Positions 22,961 to 31,003 of a stretch of 64,000 nt of DNA are shown in pieces. The first letter of the stretch is position 1. The number at the start of each line of letters is the position of its first letter. The notes under the pieces were generated by a model. That model had not been told where the DNA came from and ran no database searches. It worked only from the letters and a program-made list of their open reading frames with translations. The stretch lies in NCBI RefSeq assembly GCF_022698145.1, contig NZ_JALDAX010000006.1:62001-126000 (forward strand), read 5' to 3'. The DNA is from Streptomyces spinosisporus. GTDB lineage: Bacteria; Actinomycetota; Actinomycetes; Streptomycetales; Streptomycetaceae. Made by a program: the position numbers and the translations under genes.

Positions 22961-25735
22961 CTACGCCGACGTGGCTGGGGACGTCCCTTCGGCGAGGGCG
23001 GTGCTCAACTGTCTGCGGGAGGTGACGCCGAGCTTCGCGAACACCTTCCGCAGGTGCCATTCGATGGTGTGGGGACTCAGGAAGAGCTGCGCGCCGATCT
23101 CCAGGTTGGTCAGCCCCTCGGCGGCCAGGCGGGCGATCTGCGCCTCCTGCGGCGTCAGCGTCTCGCGTGTGCCGGACGTACGTCTGCGGACGGTTTCCCC
23201 GGTGGCCTCCAGTTCACGGCGGGCGCGGTCCGCGAATGCCCCGGCCCCCATCCGGCTGAGCATCTCGTGGGCAGCGGTCAACTCACCGCGTGCGTCCACA
23301 CGCCGGTTCTCGCGGCGCAGCCACTCCCCGTACAGGAGCCGGGCGCGTGCCAGCATCATCCGCACCCGGGTGCCCTTCAGCCGCTCGATGGCCGCCCGGT
23401 ACTGCTTCTCGGCGGCCTCCCCCTCACTCACCAGGGCGCGAGCGCCCGCCGCGGTGCCCAGCGCCCATTCCGTGCCGCTGGCCTCGGCCATCTCGACGAG
23501 CCGGTCGGCCGCCTCGGCCGCCGCCTCCTGCTTGCCGGCACGCGCCGCGGCCTCCACCAGCTCGACCAGTGAGGAGATGGCCAGTCCCAGCTCCTGCGGG
23601 TGCGCGCAGCCCTGTTCGGCAGCGACGTAGGCGTCCTCATGGCGGCCGAGGCCGTTGTGGAGGACCGCCAGTGCCCACTGGGTGGAGGTCAGCACCTTGC
23701 CCTCGCCGCGCAGCGCCCGGTCACCGGTGATGGTGTCGATCGCCTGCCGGGTCGCGGCTTCCTGGCCCTTCCACGGCTCGATCACGAGGGCTCCGTAGTG
23801 CGCCAGGTAGCGGCTGCCGATCGCCTCACCGATCGTCTCCGCTTCCACGGCCAGCGAGTCCGCGCCGGACAGGTCACCGGCGAAGACCCGGTTCGACAGG
23901 CGCAGCAGCAGAGCCGAGGGCAGCACCGACAGCGTGCCCGACGTACGCGCCAGATCGACCAGGTTCGCGGACAGCTCGCTCCAGCTGTCGAAATCCCAGA
24001 CGTCGTGTGCCATACGGCAGGCGAGGGGGAGCCAGTCGAGGCCCTCGTCGCGGCCGACGCCTTCGTCGCGCATGGCGGTCAGCGCCTGCCGAAGCATCGG
24101 CGCGCCCGCGGCGTAACCGTCCGTGGTGGCCACGGCCAGGCCGTCCAGCAGCAGATCGGTGGGCCCGCGCCGCGGCGGTCGCGGCGCCGAACGCACGGCC
24201 CGGGCGATGTCCTCGACGCCCGGCCCACTGGACAACCGGCCGGCGGTCAGTGCCGCGTAGAACGCGTCGCGGTACACCTCACGGGCGGCTCCCACGTCGA
24301 GCGGGCCGAGTTGCCCGGCCGCCGTGAGCAGGAGCGGCACAGTGGCCCCGGCGCTCCGCGAACCGAAGGTGATCTGCCCGCGCAGCAAGCTCGCCCGTGC
24401 ACGTTCCAGGTCGTCGAGGTCGCTGAGCTCGGCCACGTGCAGCAGTTCGAGCGCGGCGTCGAACGCGCCGATCAGGTACTTCCCGCGCGCCGCAGCGAGG
24501 GCCCTGACACTACGGCGTGGCAGGTCGGGGGTCAGCTCGGCCGCTCGCTCCAGGAAGGCCGCTGCCGCGGCCATGCCGCCCCGCGCCTGTGCCCGCCCGG
24601 CGCAGCGCTCCAGTTCGGCGGCCACTGTTTCGTCGGGCCCCGGCACGGCGCGCGCGAGGTGCCACGCTCGCCGATCGGGATCGACCTGTACGTCCGTCGC
24701 CTCGGCCAGGGCCTGATGCACCTGCCGGCGTTCGGCCACGTCCGCGGCGTGATAGACGGCCGAGCGGACCAGGGGATGCCGGAAGCGCACCCGGGTGCCC
24801 AGTTCGAGCAGACCCGCCGCCAGGGCCGGGGCTGCCGCGTTCGGCGGGAGACCGAGTGCCTCGGCCGCGCGTCGCAGCAGAGAGACGTCACCCACCGGCT
24901 CGGCCGCCGCGAGCAGCAGCAGTCGCCGTGTTTTCGCCGGTAGCTCTTCGACGCGCCAGGCGAAGCTCTGCTGGAGCCGGCGGGTCACCGGTCTCGGCCC
25001 GGGTGAGGCGAAACCGCCCGCGAGCTCTGCGGCCGACGTGGCGCGGGGCAGTTCCAGCAGGGCGAGCGGGTTGCCGCGGGCCTCGGTGAGGATACGGCTG
25101 CGGATCGGCTCGTCGAACCTGCCGGGGATGACCGAATCCAGGAGCGCGCGTGCGTCGGATTCCTCCAGGCCTGCGAGCACAAGCTCGGGCAGCCCTTCCA
25201 GGGCATGCTCCCCTTCCGGCTCGCGTACGGCGAACACGAGCCCGACCTGCTCGGCCATGAGCCGCCGGGCGACGAACCCGAGAATCTGGGCCGAGACGAG
25301 GTCGAGCCACTGAGCGTCGTCGACCAGGCAGATCAGCGGCTCGGCCTGAGCCACGTCGGCCAGCAGACTGAGCACCGCGAGCCCGACGAGAAAGCGGTCC
25401 GGCGGCGTCCCGGTGCTCATGCCGAACGCCGTCTCGATCGCGGCTCGTTGGGGCTCCGGCAGCCTGTGGAGATGGTCCATGAACGGGGCACAGAGCTGGT
25501 GGAGGCCGCCGAAGGCCAGCTCCATCTCGGATTCGACGCCTGCGGCCCGGACGATCCGGCAGCCCTGAGCATGGCCCGTCACGTACTCCAGCAGGGCGGT
25601 CTTGCCGATGCCTGCCTCGCCCCGCAGAACCAGGACCGCGCTGTAGCCCGCCCGCACCGCCGCGACGTGCCGGTCCAGCGCCTCGCACTCGGCCTGCCGC
25701 CCTCGCAGATACGGTCCTGGCTCCCTGGCTGTCAT
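22961..25735 (-). CDS. Large LuxR-family (LAL-type) ATPase regulator
   Basis: A 924-residue regulator. The AAA ATPase domain at the N-terminus begins with LRGRQAECEALDRHV and carries a Walker A motif GEAGIGKT (about 39-46) and a Walker B-like LICLVDDAQWLD. A long helical/TPR-like sensor region follows. The C-terminus is a LuxR helix-turn-helix (about 860-915, LTPQEAQIARLAAEGLTNLEIGAQLFLSPHTIEWHL). Start 25735 is chosen where conserved sequence begins; GTG 25780 is a longer option. It is divergent from the ECF41 sigma factor at 25864. A perfect 14-bp palindrome lies just upstream, a likely operator for self-control. Its targets are unknown. Confidence 0.9.
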   Translation of the reverse strand: MTAREPGPYLRGRQAECEALDRHVAAVRAGYSAVLVLRGEAGIGKTALLEYVTGHAQGCRIVRAAGVESEMELAFGGLHQLCAPFMDHLHRLPEPQRAAIETAFGMSTGTPPDRFLVGLAVLSLLADVAQAEPLICLVDDAQWLDLVSAQILGFVARRLMAEQVGLVFAVREPEGEHALEGLPELVLAGLEESDARALLDSVIPGRFDEPIRSRILTEARGNPLALLELPRATSAAELAGGFASPGPRPVTRRLQQSFAWRVEELPAKTRRLLLLAAAEPVGDVSLLRRAAEALGLPPNAAAPALAAGLLELGTRVRFRHPLVRSAVYHAADVAERRQVHQALAEATDVQVDPDRRAWHLARAVPGPDETVAAELERCAGRAQARGGMAAAAAFLERAAELTPDLPRRSVRALAAARGKYLIGAFDAALELLHVAELSDLDDLERARASLLRGQITFGSRSAGATVPLLLTAAGQLGPLDVGAAREVYRDAFYAALTAGRLSSGPGVEDIARAVRSAPRPPRRGPTDLLLDGLAVATTDGYAAGAPMLRQALTAMRDEGVGRDEGLDWLPLACRMAHDVWDFDSWSELSANLVDLARTSGTLSVLPSALLLRLSNRVFAGDLSGADSLAVEAETIGEAIGSRYLAHYGALVIEPWKGQEAATRQAIDTITGDRALRGEGKVLTSTQWALAVLHNGLGRHEDAYVAAEQGCAHPQELGLAISSLVELVEAAARAGKQEAAAEAADRLVEMAEASGTEWALGTAAGARALVSEGEAAEKQYRAAIERLKGTRVRMMLARARLLYGEWLRRENRRVDARGELTAAHEMLSRMGAGAFADRARRELEATGETVRRRTSGTRETLTPQEAQIARLAAEGLTNLEIGAQLFLSPHTIEWHLRKVFAKLGVTSRRQLSTALAEGTSPATSA

Positions 25736-25758
25736 AGACACCCCCGGCGGCGAGCGTA

Positions 25759-25772
25759 TGACAGCGCTGTCA
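25759..25772. promoter_or_regulatory. Palindromic operator candidate between regulator and sigma genes
   Basis: TGACAGCGCTGTCA is a perfect 14-bp palindrome in the divergent gap between the LAL-type regulator and the ECF41 sigma gene. A second inverted repeat (GTCGC, 5 bases, GCGAC) follows at 25774-25788. Dyad sites of this size suit LuxR-type dimers; which protein binds is inference. Confidence 0.45.
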
Positions 25773-25863
25773 GGTCGCACAACGCGACTACGTGGCTGGT
25801 CACGCCGGTCGTCGAGTTCTGCCTGGCTAGGCTGTACCCGCAGGCCGGAGGAAGGTTGCGATC

Positions 25864-26760
25864 ATGGGTGGTGGGAACGGGTCCGGGCCCGGGCGCTCCG
25901 AGCAGGAGGATGCGCTCGTTGCCGGATGGCAGGAGCACCGGCCCGCGGTCTTCGGTGTGGCCTACCGGCTGCTGGGGAGCGTGGCCGATGCCGAGGACGT
26001 GACCCAGGACGTGTGGCTGCGGGCGTCCGGAGCGGACCTGCGGGACGTCGACGATCTGCGGGCCTGGCTGGTCACGGTGGCCGCTCGGCGGTCGTACGAC
26101 ATTCTCAAGAGCGCCCGCTACCGCCGGGAGACCTATGTCGGGCCATGGCTGCCGGAGCCGCTGCTGACCGGCCCCGACGCGTCGCAGCCGGTCCTCGTCG
26201 ACGAGTCCGTGGGTTCGGCGATGCTGCTGATCATGGAGGAGCTGTCGCCACCGGAACGGGTGTCCTTCGTCCTGCACGATGTCTTCGGCCTTCAGTTCGA
26301 CGGCATCGCCGAGCTGCTGGACGTCTCCGTGCCGGCGGCCCGGCAGCTCGCCTCGCGGGCGCGACGACGGGTGGCCAAGGTGAAGGAGTCCACGCCGCAG
26401 GCGTCGAAGGCGGAACGTGAACGCGTCCTGACGGTGTTCCGCGCCGCGTACGAGGCCGGGGACCTGGCCGGGCTGGTCAAGCTCCTGCACCCGGACGCCG
26501 TCTATGTCACCGACGGCGGCGGCAAGGTCTTCGCGGCACGCAAGCCCGTCTTCGGCGGCGAGCGCGTCGCCGAGGTCATGGTGCGCGTGGGGCGCCAGTG
26601 GCGGCCGGACCGTATCGAATTCGCCGAGGTCGGGGGCGAGTTGGCCCTGGTCTTCCACCGCGAGGGCCGGGTGTACTCCGTGGACACGGTCCAGATCACC
26701 GGGGGTCTGATCACCGCGTACCGCAGGGTCATCAATCCCGACAAACTGGAACGCGTCTGA
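25864..26760 (+). CDS. sigJ: ECF41 sigma factor, SigJ-like
   Basis: A 298-residue sigma factor with all ECF41 hallmarks: region 2 (about 20-85, VADAEDVTQDVWLRA), the WLPEPLL linker motif (about 98-104), region 4 (about 125-180), and a C-terminal SnoaL-like domain (about 185-295) with the DGGGK motif and the NPDKL motif near the end. ECF41 factors lack classical anti-sigma factors and are controlled by their own C-terminal domain. They usually direct genes for CMD proteins, oxidoreductases or epimerases through TGTCACA-type promoters. Four such promoters occur in this window, which supports a local regulon. GGAGGAAGG precedes the ATG. Confidence 0.93.
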   Translation: MGGGNGSGPGRSEQEDALVAGWQEHRPAVFGVAYRLLGSVADAEDVTQDVWLRASGADLRDVDDLRAWLVTVAARRSYDILKSARYRRETYVGPWLPEPLLTGPDASQPVLVDESVGSAMLLIMEELSPPERVSFVLHDVFGLQFDGIAELLDVSVPAARQLASRARRRVAKVKESTPQASKAERERVLTVFRAAYEAGDLAGLVKLLHPDAVYVTDGGGKVFAARKPVFGGERVAEVMVRVGRQWRPDRIEFAEVGGELALVFHREGRVYSVDTVQITGGLITAYRRVINPDKLERV

Positions 26761-26806
26761 GCCCCGCGAAGAGACGGACGCGGGCGGGCCCGTAAGGTCC
26801 CGTCGC

Positions 26807-27676
26807 GTGGAGTTCATGGAGAGGAACACCGGCCTTTTCGGGCCCGCTGTCCGCGGAATCCGGCCCGCGCAGGCGGCAGCCCTCCGCCGCCTTCTGGAGC
26901 AGCTCGCGGCGGGCGAGTACGAAGAGGTCGGGGCCCGGGCGCAGGCTCTCGTGGACCGGCCCCGGCGCATCTGGGACCGAAGCCCCGAACCGGTGTGGCT
27001 GGCAAGGACGTTCGCCCTCGCGGCCGCGACACTGCACGGGCGGCGGACGCATCTGCTGCCCGAACTGGACGCGCTGGAAGCCGAGTTGCGCCAGAAGGGC
27101 GGCGACCGGACCGTCATGCTGGTGGTACGGGTCAACCGCGCGGTCGTGCTTCTCGGCGAGGAGCACTACGCCGAGGCGGAGTCCGAGGCCGCCGGTATTC
27201 TGCGTGCGGTGACGCGGCTGGCCCACCTCACCCACGTGGCGGAGATCGAGCTGTCGGCTCTGGCGTGCCTTGCGGAAGCCCTGTGCGGACAGGGCCGGTT
27301 CGGGGAGGCGGAAGCAGTGGCGCGCGGCAACCTGCCCCGCGCGGCGGGGAACCGGGCGGCCTCCTTCCGGTGCCTGCTCGTGCACAGCCTCAACGGGCAG
27401 GGCCGCTACGAGGAGGCGCTCACCGAGTCCCGACGGCCGACGCCGGCCGCGTCCCGCGCCGGGAGCGGACAGTGGGCGATGGCCGTCGCTGCCGCTCTGC
27501 ACGGTCTGGGTCGTCGTGACGAGGCCGAGACGACCGCGCGTCGGGCGTTGGAGGAGTGCGAGCAGTTCCTTCACCCCGCCCATCCGCGCATCCGCGCAGC
27601 GCGGGCACTGCTGACCCGTATCACTGCGGAGGATCCTCCCCCGCCGGCCCCGGACGCGGACGCCGGGGCCTCGTAG
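26807..27676 (+). CDS. TPR-like helical repeat protein
   Basis: A 289-residue all-helical protein with repeated 34-residue-like units, for example LGEEHYAEAESEAAGILRAV, LCGQGRFGEAEAVARGNLP, LNGQGRYEEALTESRR and LHGLGRRDEAETTARRALEECEQF. It has no signal peptide or catalytic motif. Similar proteins in Streptomyces are annotated as tetratricopeptide-repeat proteins of unknown partner. A GTG at 26807 is used; an ATG lies three codons later. It starts 46 bp after the sigma gene on the same strand, so cotranscription is possible. A perfect hairpin begins at its stop codon. Confidence 0.75.
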   Translation: MEFMERNTGLFGPAVRGIRPAQAAALRRLLEQLAAGEYEEVGARAQALVDRPRRIWDRSPEPVWLARTFALAAATLHGRRTHLLPELDALEAELRQKGGDRTVMLVVRVNRAVVLLGEEHYAEAESEAAGILRAVTRLAHLTHVAEIELSALACLAEALCGQGRFGEAEAVARGNLPRAAGNRAASFRCLLVHSLNGQGRYEEALTESRRPTPAASRAGSGQWAMAVAAALHGLGRRDEAETTARRALEECEQFLHPAHPRIRAARALLTRITAEDPPPPAPDADAGAS

Positions 27677-27707
27677 GGCCTCGGCCGTCGCGCGTCGGCC
27701 GAGGCCC
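27676..27707. terminator. Bidirectional hairpin terminator
   Basis: Perfect 11-bp stem GGGCCTCGGCC/GGCCGAGGCCC with a 10-base loop, between the convergent TPR and DUF2690 genes. Confidence 0.75.
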
Positions 27708-27725
27708 GCGGGGGCGGGCAAGGAG

Positions 27726-28253
27726 TCAGCAGCGCTTGGCGGTGGTGGCCTGGCCGGGCACCGGGTCGCCGGGAGCACGGAGCGTGCCGATCGCTGCGGT
27801 GCACTCCTTCACCGTGTCGGCGGGCAGCGACCAGAACTCCTGGCTGTTGGTGGCCTTCCACCAGTCCTGGCCCACGACCTCGTCACGGGCGTAGCTGTAC
27901 ACGCCGGTGCTGACGTCGTAGTCCTTGATCTTGTCGCGGAAGCTCTGCCACACCCAGACGTAGCCGTAGTTGGCCTTGCACTTGGGCGAGTAGAACTGCT
28001 TCACCGAGGCGACGTGCGCGCCGCTGCGGTTGATGTAGGCGGTCGCACCGATCTGATAGGCGTCCGAACAGACGCCGGCCGCCTGCGCCTTGACGCTCAT
28101 GGGGTTGCCGGCCTCGGACGGGGCGGTCGAACGGGCGGTCAGGCTCTGCTTGCCGGGTGACGGGGCCGGGCCGGTGCCGGCGAACGCGGACGTCGCCGGC
28201 AGCATGACGCAGGCGGAGGCCGCCGCGACGACCAGGACGGATCGAGCACGCAT
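27726..28253 (-). CDS. Secreted DUF2690 protein
   Basis: A 175-residue exported protein. The N-terminus is a Sec signal (MRARS, hydrophobic core, cleavage near SAFAGTG, about residue 26). The mature part has a Cys-x(n)-Cys module (VCSDAYQIGATAYI and KQFYSPKCKANYGYVWVWQS) typical of DUF2690, an actinobacterial extracellular domain with one disulfide and unknown role. Further Cys occur in VKECTAAIG and at the very C-terminus, so a second disulfide is possible. The ATG at 28253 is chosen because the signal peptide begins there. Confidence 0.82.
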   Translation of the reverse strand: MRARSVLVVAAASACVMLPATSAFAGTGPAPSPGKQSLTARSTAPSEAGNPMSVKAQAAGVCSDAYQIGATAYINRSGAHVASVKQFYSPKCKANYGYVWVWQSFRDKIKDYDVSTGVYSYARDEVVGQDWWKATNSQEFWSLPADTVKECTAAIGTLRAPGDPVPGQATTAKRC

Positions 28254-28524
28254 GGAAGATCCCCCACTTCTTGGTGTGTGAACTGGCGGGTGGAGAAGGC
28301 GCGCGCGGGCAGGGCTCATCTCAGGGCAAAGGCCCTGAATGGATGGAGAGCACCATGAAGAACGCTGTCCGTGCGTTTCGGTCATCAAGTCAGACCACCG
28401 TGGCCGCCGGATGGTTGTGGTGCAACACACAATTACTGAGGACGAGTTGGATGCCCGGACGGCGAGAGCTGCCGTAGGTTGGCGTTCGACGTGCCGACGG
28501 CGGCAACGGACTCAGGGGGAGATC

Positions 28525-28755
28525 ATGGCGACCTATTCAGTGTCGGTCCGACTGCGGCGCACGGTCGTCGAGGAGCGGTATGTGTCGGTTCCGATCACCG
28601 AAGCGCTGCTGCAGTCGGACCCGGACGAGGACGGTGCCCGCCGTCTCGACCCGGACAAGCTCGTCGCCGCCGCGATCCGGCTCGGGCAGGACGACGCCGA
28701 TTGGCTGCCGGAGGGCCGGGAGGTCACGATGCATCCGATCCAGAAGGCACCGTGA
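28525..28755 (+). CDS. Small hypothetical protein
   Basis: A 76-residue acidic protein (SVSVRLRRTVVEERYVSVPI at the start, many Asp/Glu in the middle). AGGGGGA lies 6 bases before the ATG, supporting real translation. It has no transmembrane segment or known motif that I recognise. The upstream 270-bp gap to the divergent DUF2690 gene must hold both promoters. A strong hairpin follows at 28829-28858. Confidence 0.6.
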   Translation: MATYSVSVRLRRTVVEERYVSVPITEALLQSDPDEDGARRLDPDKLVAAAIRLGQDDADWLPEGREVTMHPIQKAP

Positions 28756-28828
28756 CGGCACGTCGGACGGCAGTGTGGGGACCATGACCCTACGCGACTC
28801 CTGCATCGGCGTGCCCATGACATGCGAG

Positions 28829-28858
28829 CGCGCCTTCGACATCGTTGTCGAAGGCGCG
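28829..28858. terminator. Bidirectional hairpin terminator
   Basis: Perfect 12-bp stem CGCGCCTTCGAC/GTCGAAGGCGCG with a 6-base loop, between the small rightward gene and the convergent Endo H gene. Confidence 0.8.
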
Positions 28859-28875
28859 GCCCGCACGATCAGGCT

Positions 28876-29793
28876 CTACGGGGTGTAGACGGCGGCGCTG
28901 CCGTACAACTCGCGGGTGAACGCGGAGACATCGGCGCTGCGGTCGGCGCCGTCGAGGTTGTACGTGAGGTAGACGCCGTACCCCTCGCTCACGGTGCGGC
29001 GGGCGAGGTCGGCGACCGTGCTCTGCGCGGTCCCGCCGATCTCCACGGCCGCCGGCGACAGCTTCGACTTGGGCAGGGCGATGCCGGGGACCTGCCAGGT
29101 GCCGTAGTACGGGTTCCAGGCGTAGTCGAACTTGGACGAGATGTCGACGCCGCCGTAGGAGAGGCGCGAGGCGGCCGGGCCGATGTTGTAGAGGCTGATG
29201 ATCTTGTCCGGCATGTTCGCGCGCAGCGCCGTCACGAGCTGCACGAACGAACTGGCGTTGGGCTGGCCGGTGCCGTTGTTGCCGTACTCGGCGTACTCGT
29301 CGTCGAAGTCGATGCCGTCGAGTCCGTACTTGGCCACGGCGTCCGACAGTTGCCCGGCGAACGCCGAAGCGGCCTGCTGGGACGGGAAGTTGGCGAAGCC
29401 GGCACCCTGGTGGTTGCCGAGCACGGACAGGACGACCTTGATGCCCTTCTGCTGCAGCGGCCGTATCTGCGTGGCGGCATTGTCGAGAACTCGCTGCACG
29501 TTCTCGTTGAAGTACAGATACGCCGACTTCGTCGCGGTGTCGTAGTTGATGTTCGCCGCGAAGATCACAGCGACGTCGAAAACGTTGTCACCGTCACTGG
29601 CAAGGGTGTACTTGCCCACGTTCAGCATGCTGTTGTTGTTCACCTCGACGTACGCCACCGAGGTCGGCCCCTGTTTCGCGGGAGCGGGGGCCGCTGCCGC
29701 GCCGGTCGCCGCGGTCGCGCCTGTGAGGAGCGCCGCGACGGCCGACAGCGCGAGCGCGGCCGTCCGCACTCTGCTCCGTACCAGAGTGAACAT
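28876..29793 (-). CDS. Secreted endo-beta-N-acetylglucosaminidase H (GH18)
   Basis: A 305-residue exported enzyme that I recognise as nearly identical, from memory, to Streptomyces plicatus Endo H. It cleaves the chitobiose core of high-mannose and hybrid N-glycans. A signal peptide (about 1-36) precedes the mature start APAPAKQGPTSVAYVEV. The GH18 motif DxxDxDxE is intact at Asp159-Glu166 (DGIDFDDE), with Glu166 as the acid and Asp164 assisting. Substrate-assisted catalysis is known for the family. The start at 29793 matches the known precursor. No partner gene is directly linked, but the sugar importer with GH130 and phosphomannomutase 7-15 kb away could use released mannosides. Confidence 0.96.
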   Translation of the reverse strand: MFTLVRSRVRTAALALSAVAALLTGATAATGAAAAPAPAKQGPTSVAYVEVNNNSMLNVGKYTLASDGDNVFDVAVIFAANINYDTATKSAYLYFNENVQRVLDNAATQIRPLQQKGIKVVLSVLGNHQGAGFANFPSQQAASAFAGQLSDAVAKYGLDGIDFDDEYAEYGNNGTGQPNASSFVQLVTALRANMPDKIISLYNIGPAASRLSYGGVDISSKFDYAWNPYYGTWQVPGIALPKSKLSPAAVEIGGTAQSTVADLARRTVSEGYGVYLTYNLDGADRSADVSAFTRELYGSAAVYTP

Positions 29794-29907
29794 CGTTGAT
29801 CGGTCTCCCATCGCACGGGTCGGCGCCCGACCTGTTCGAGGACGCCGAGCGGGTCCTTCGAGTTTTCCGCTTCCGTGACCGAATCTCTTGATCCGTGCGC
29901 GAACTCT

Positions 29908-30825
29908 TCACAACTCCCGCGCGCGGCGCGCCGCGATCCGGTCAACTTCCCTGAGCTGAGCCGGAGTTCGCCGGGTTCGCCGGAGTCGCTCGGGAAGGGG
30001 CGTGCGATGGTCGGGCAGCAGCCTGTGGGCGCGGAAGGCGGACTTCAGGAAGAGCCGGACGACGCGCTCGCGACGGGGGCTCAGCCAGCCGATCCGGTGG
30101 AGCCGGCACACGCGCTCGCCGGCGAGATAGCGGGTGATGTCTCTGCCGAACGCCCGTAAGGGCGCGGGAAACCAGCGCTCGGCGAAGAAGTCCATCATCG
30201 CGACGGCCACACGGTGTCCCGCCTGTGTCGGCTCGTACGGCCGGGCGTCGAACTTCGCGGCGAACTCGGTCATGGCGTTCCAGTCCTCGGGGAACGCCTC
30301 GTCGGAAAGGGAGCCGGACTCGCGGTCCAGGAGGCGGAAGAGGGTCTGCGCCCAGCGGTGCCAGGCGATCTTCATGGCCTCGCTCGTGCCGGGCAGCCCG
30401 AGGGAGGTCTGCAGGCGGTCGCCGAACGTGGCCAGCAGCACGAGGGGGTAGACGAAGTCGTCGACGTCGTCGAAGTTGCCCGGCAGGTGCGGGGTGTTGT
30501 GGTCGACGGCGCGGTGGATCCGGTTCAGCCGGGCGGCGGCCTTGCGGCCCGCCTCGCTGGACAGGCCGTCCACCATCCAGGCCGTCAGGAAGTCGTTGCC
30601 GTCCTGAAAGCGCCGGTGCGGCCTGGTTTCCAGTTTCGAGGTGTGGGCCAAGGTGGCGGCCGTCATGCTCGACTGCATCATGCGCATGGTGCCGGGATAG
30701 ATCATCATCGCGAGGCCGAACTCCGGTATCCGGTGCCCGACATAGAGCGAGATCATCCGCTCCCAGTCCGACTCCGGTTCCATGGCGGCCAGTTCGCGGT
30801 CCACCCATTTGTATCCACGGCGCAC
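29908..30825 (-). CDS. MpaB/DUF2236-type oxygenase
   Basis: A 305-residue protein of the ER-bound oxygenase MpaB/rubber-oxygenase-like (DUF2236) family, a mostly helical haem-associated fold. The family pattern appears as ARLNRIHRAVDHNTPHLPG followed by DDFVYPLVLLATFGDRLQ. A His-rich central helix and a basic C-terminal tail follow. Family members include the latex-clearing protein and MpaB, which cleave C=C bonds, but most are uncharacterised. GTG at 30825 is preferred because AAGGA lies 7 bases upstream; a TTG at 30930 is the longer alternative. No signal peptide is visible with this start. Confidence 0.78.
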   Translation of the reverse strand: MRRGYKWVDRELAAMEPESDWERMISLYVGHRIPEFGLAMMIYPGTMRMMQSSMTAATLAHTSKLETRPHRRFQDGNDFLTAWMVDGLSSEAGRKAAARLNRIHRAVDHNTPHLPGNFDDVDDFVYPLVLLATFGDRLQTSLGLPGTSEAMKIAWHRWAQTLFRLLDRESGSLSDEAFPEDWNAMTEFAAKFDARPYEPTQAGHRVAVAMMDFFAERWFPAPLRAFGRDITRYLAGERVCRLHRIGWLSPRRERVVRLFLKSAFRAHRLLPDHRTPLPERLRRTRRTPAQLREVDRIAARRAREL

Positions 30826-31003
30826 GGTCGGTTCCTTCTGCCACGGTGTCTGTTCCCCGTGAGGAGAGGACGCGCGCGCTTCGCCCGCCGATGCAGACGT
30901 CCCGTGTGACGTGCCGCACAGCTGGACCAACCGCAGTCCGAGGCCGCGCAGTTGGCGCGCGGCTCCGGGCTGCCTGACCTACGGGCAGGACCCGTCCCGC
31001 GGA

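Noticed and set aside
25768..25794. Autoregulatory ECF41 promoter TGTCAGG-N16-CGTG before the sigma gene
   Set aside because: Two mismatches in the -35 and one in the -10, and it is part of a palindrome that explains the bases better.
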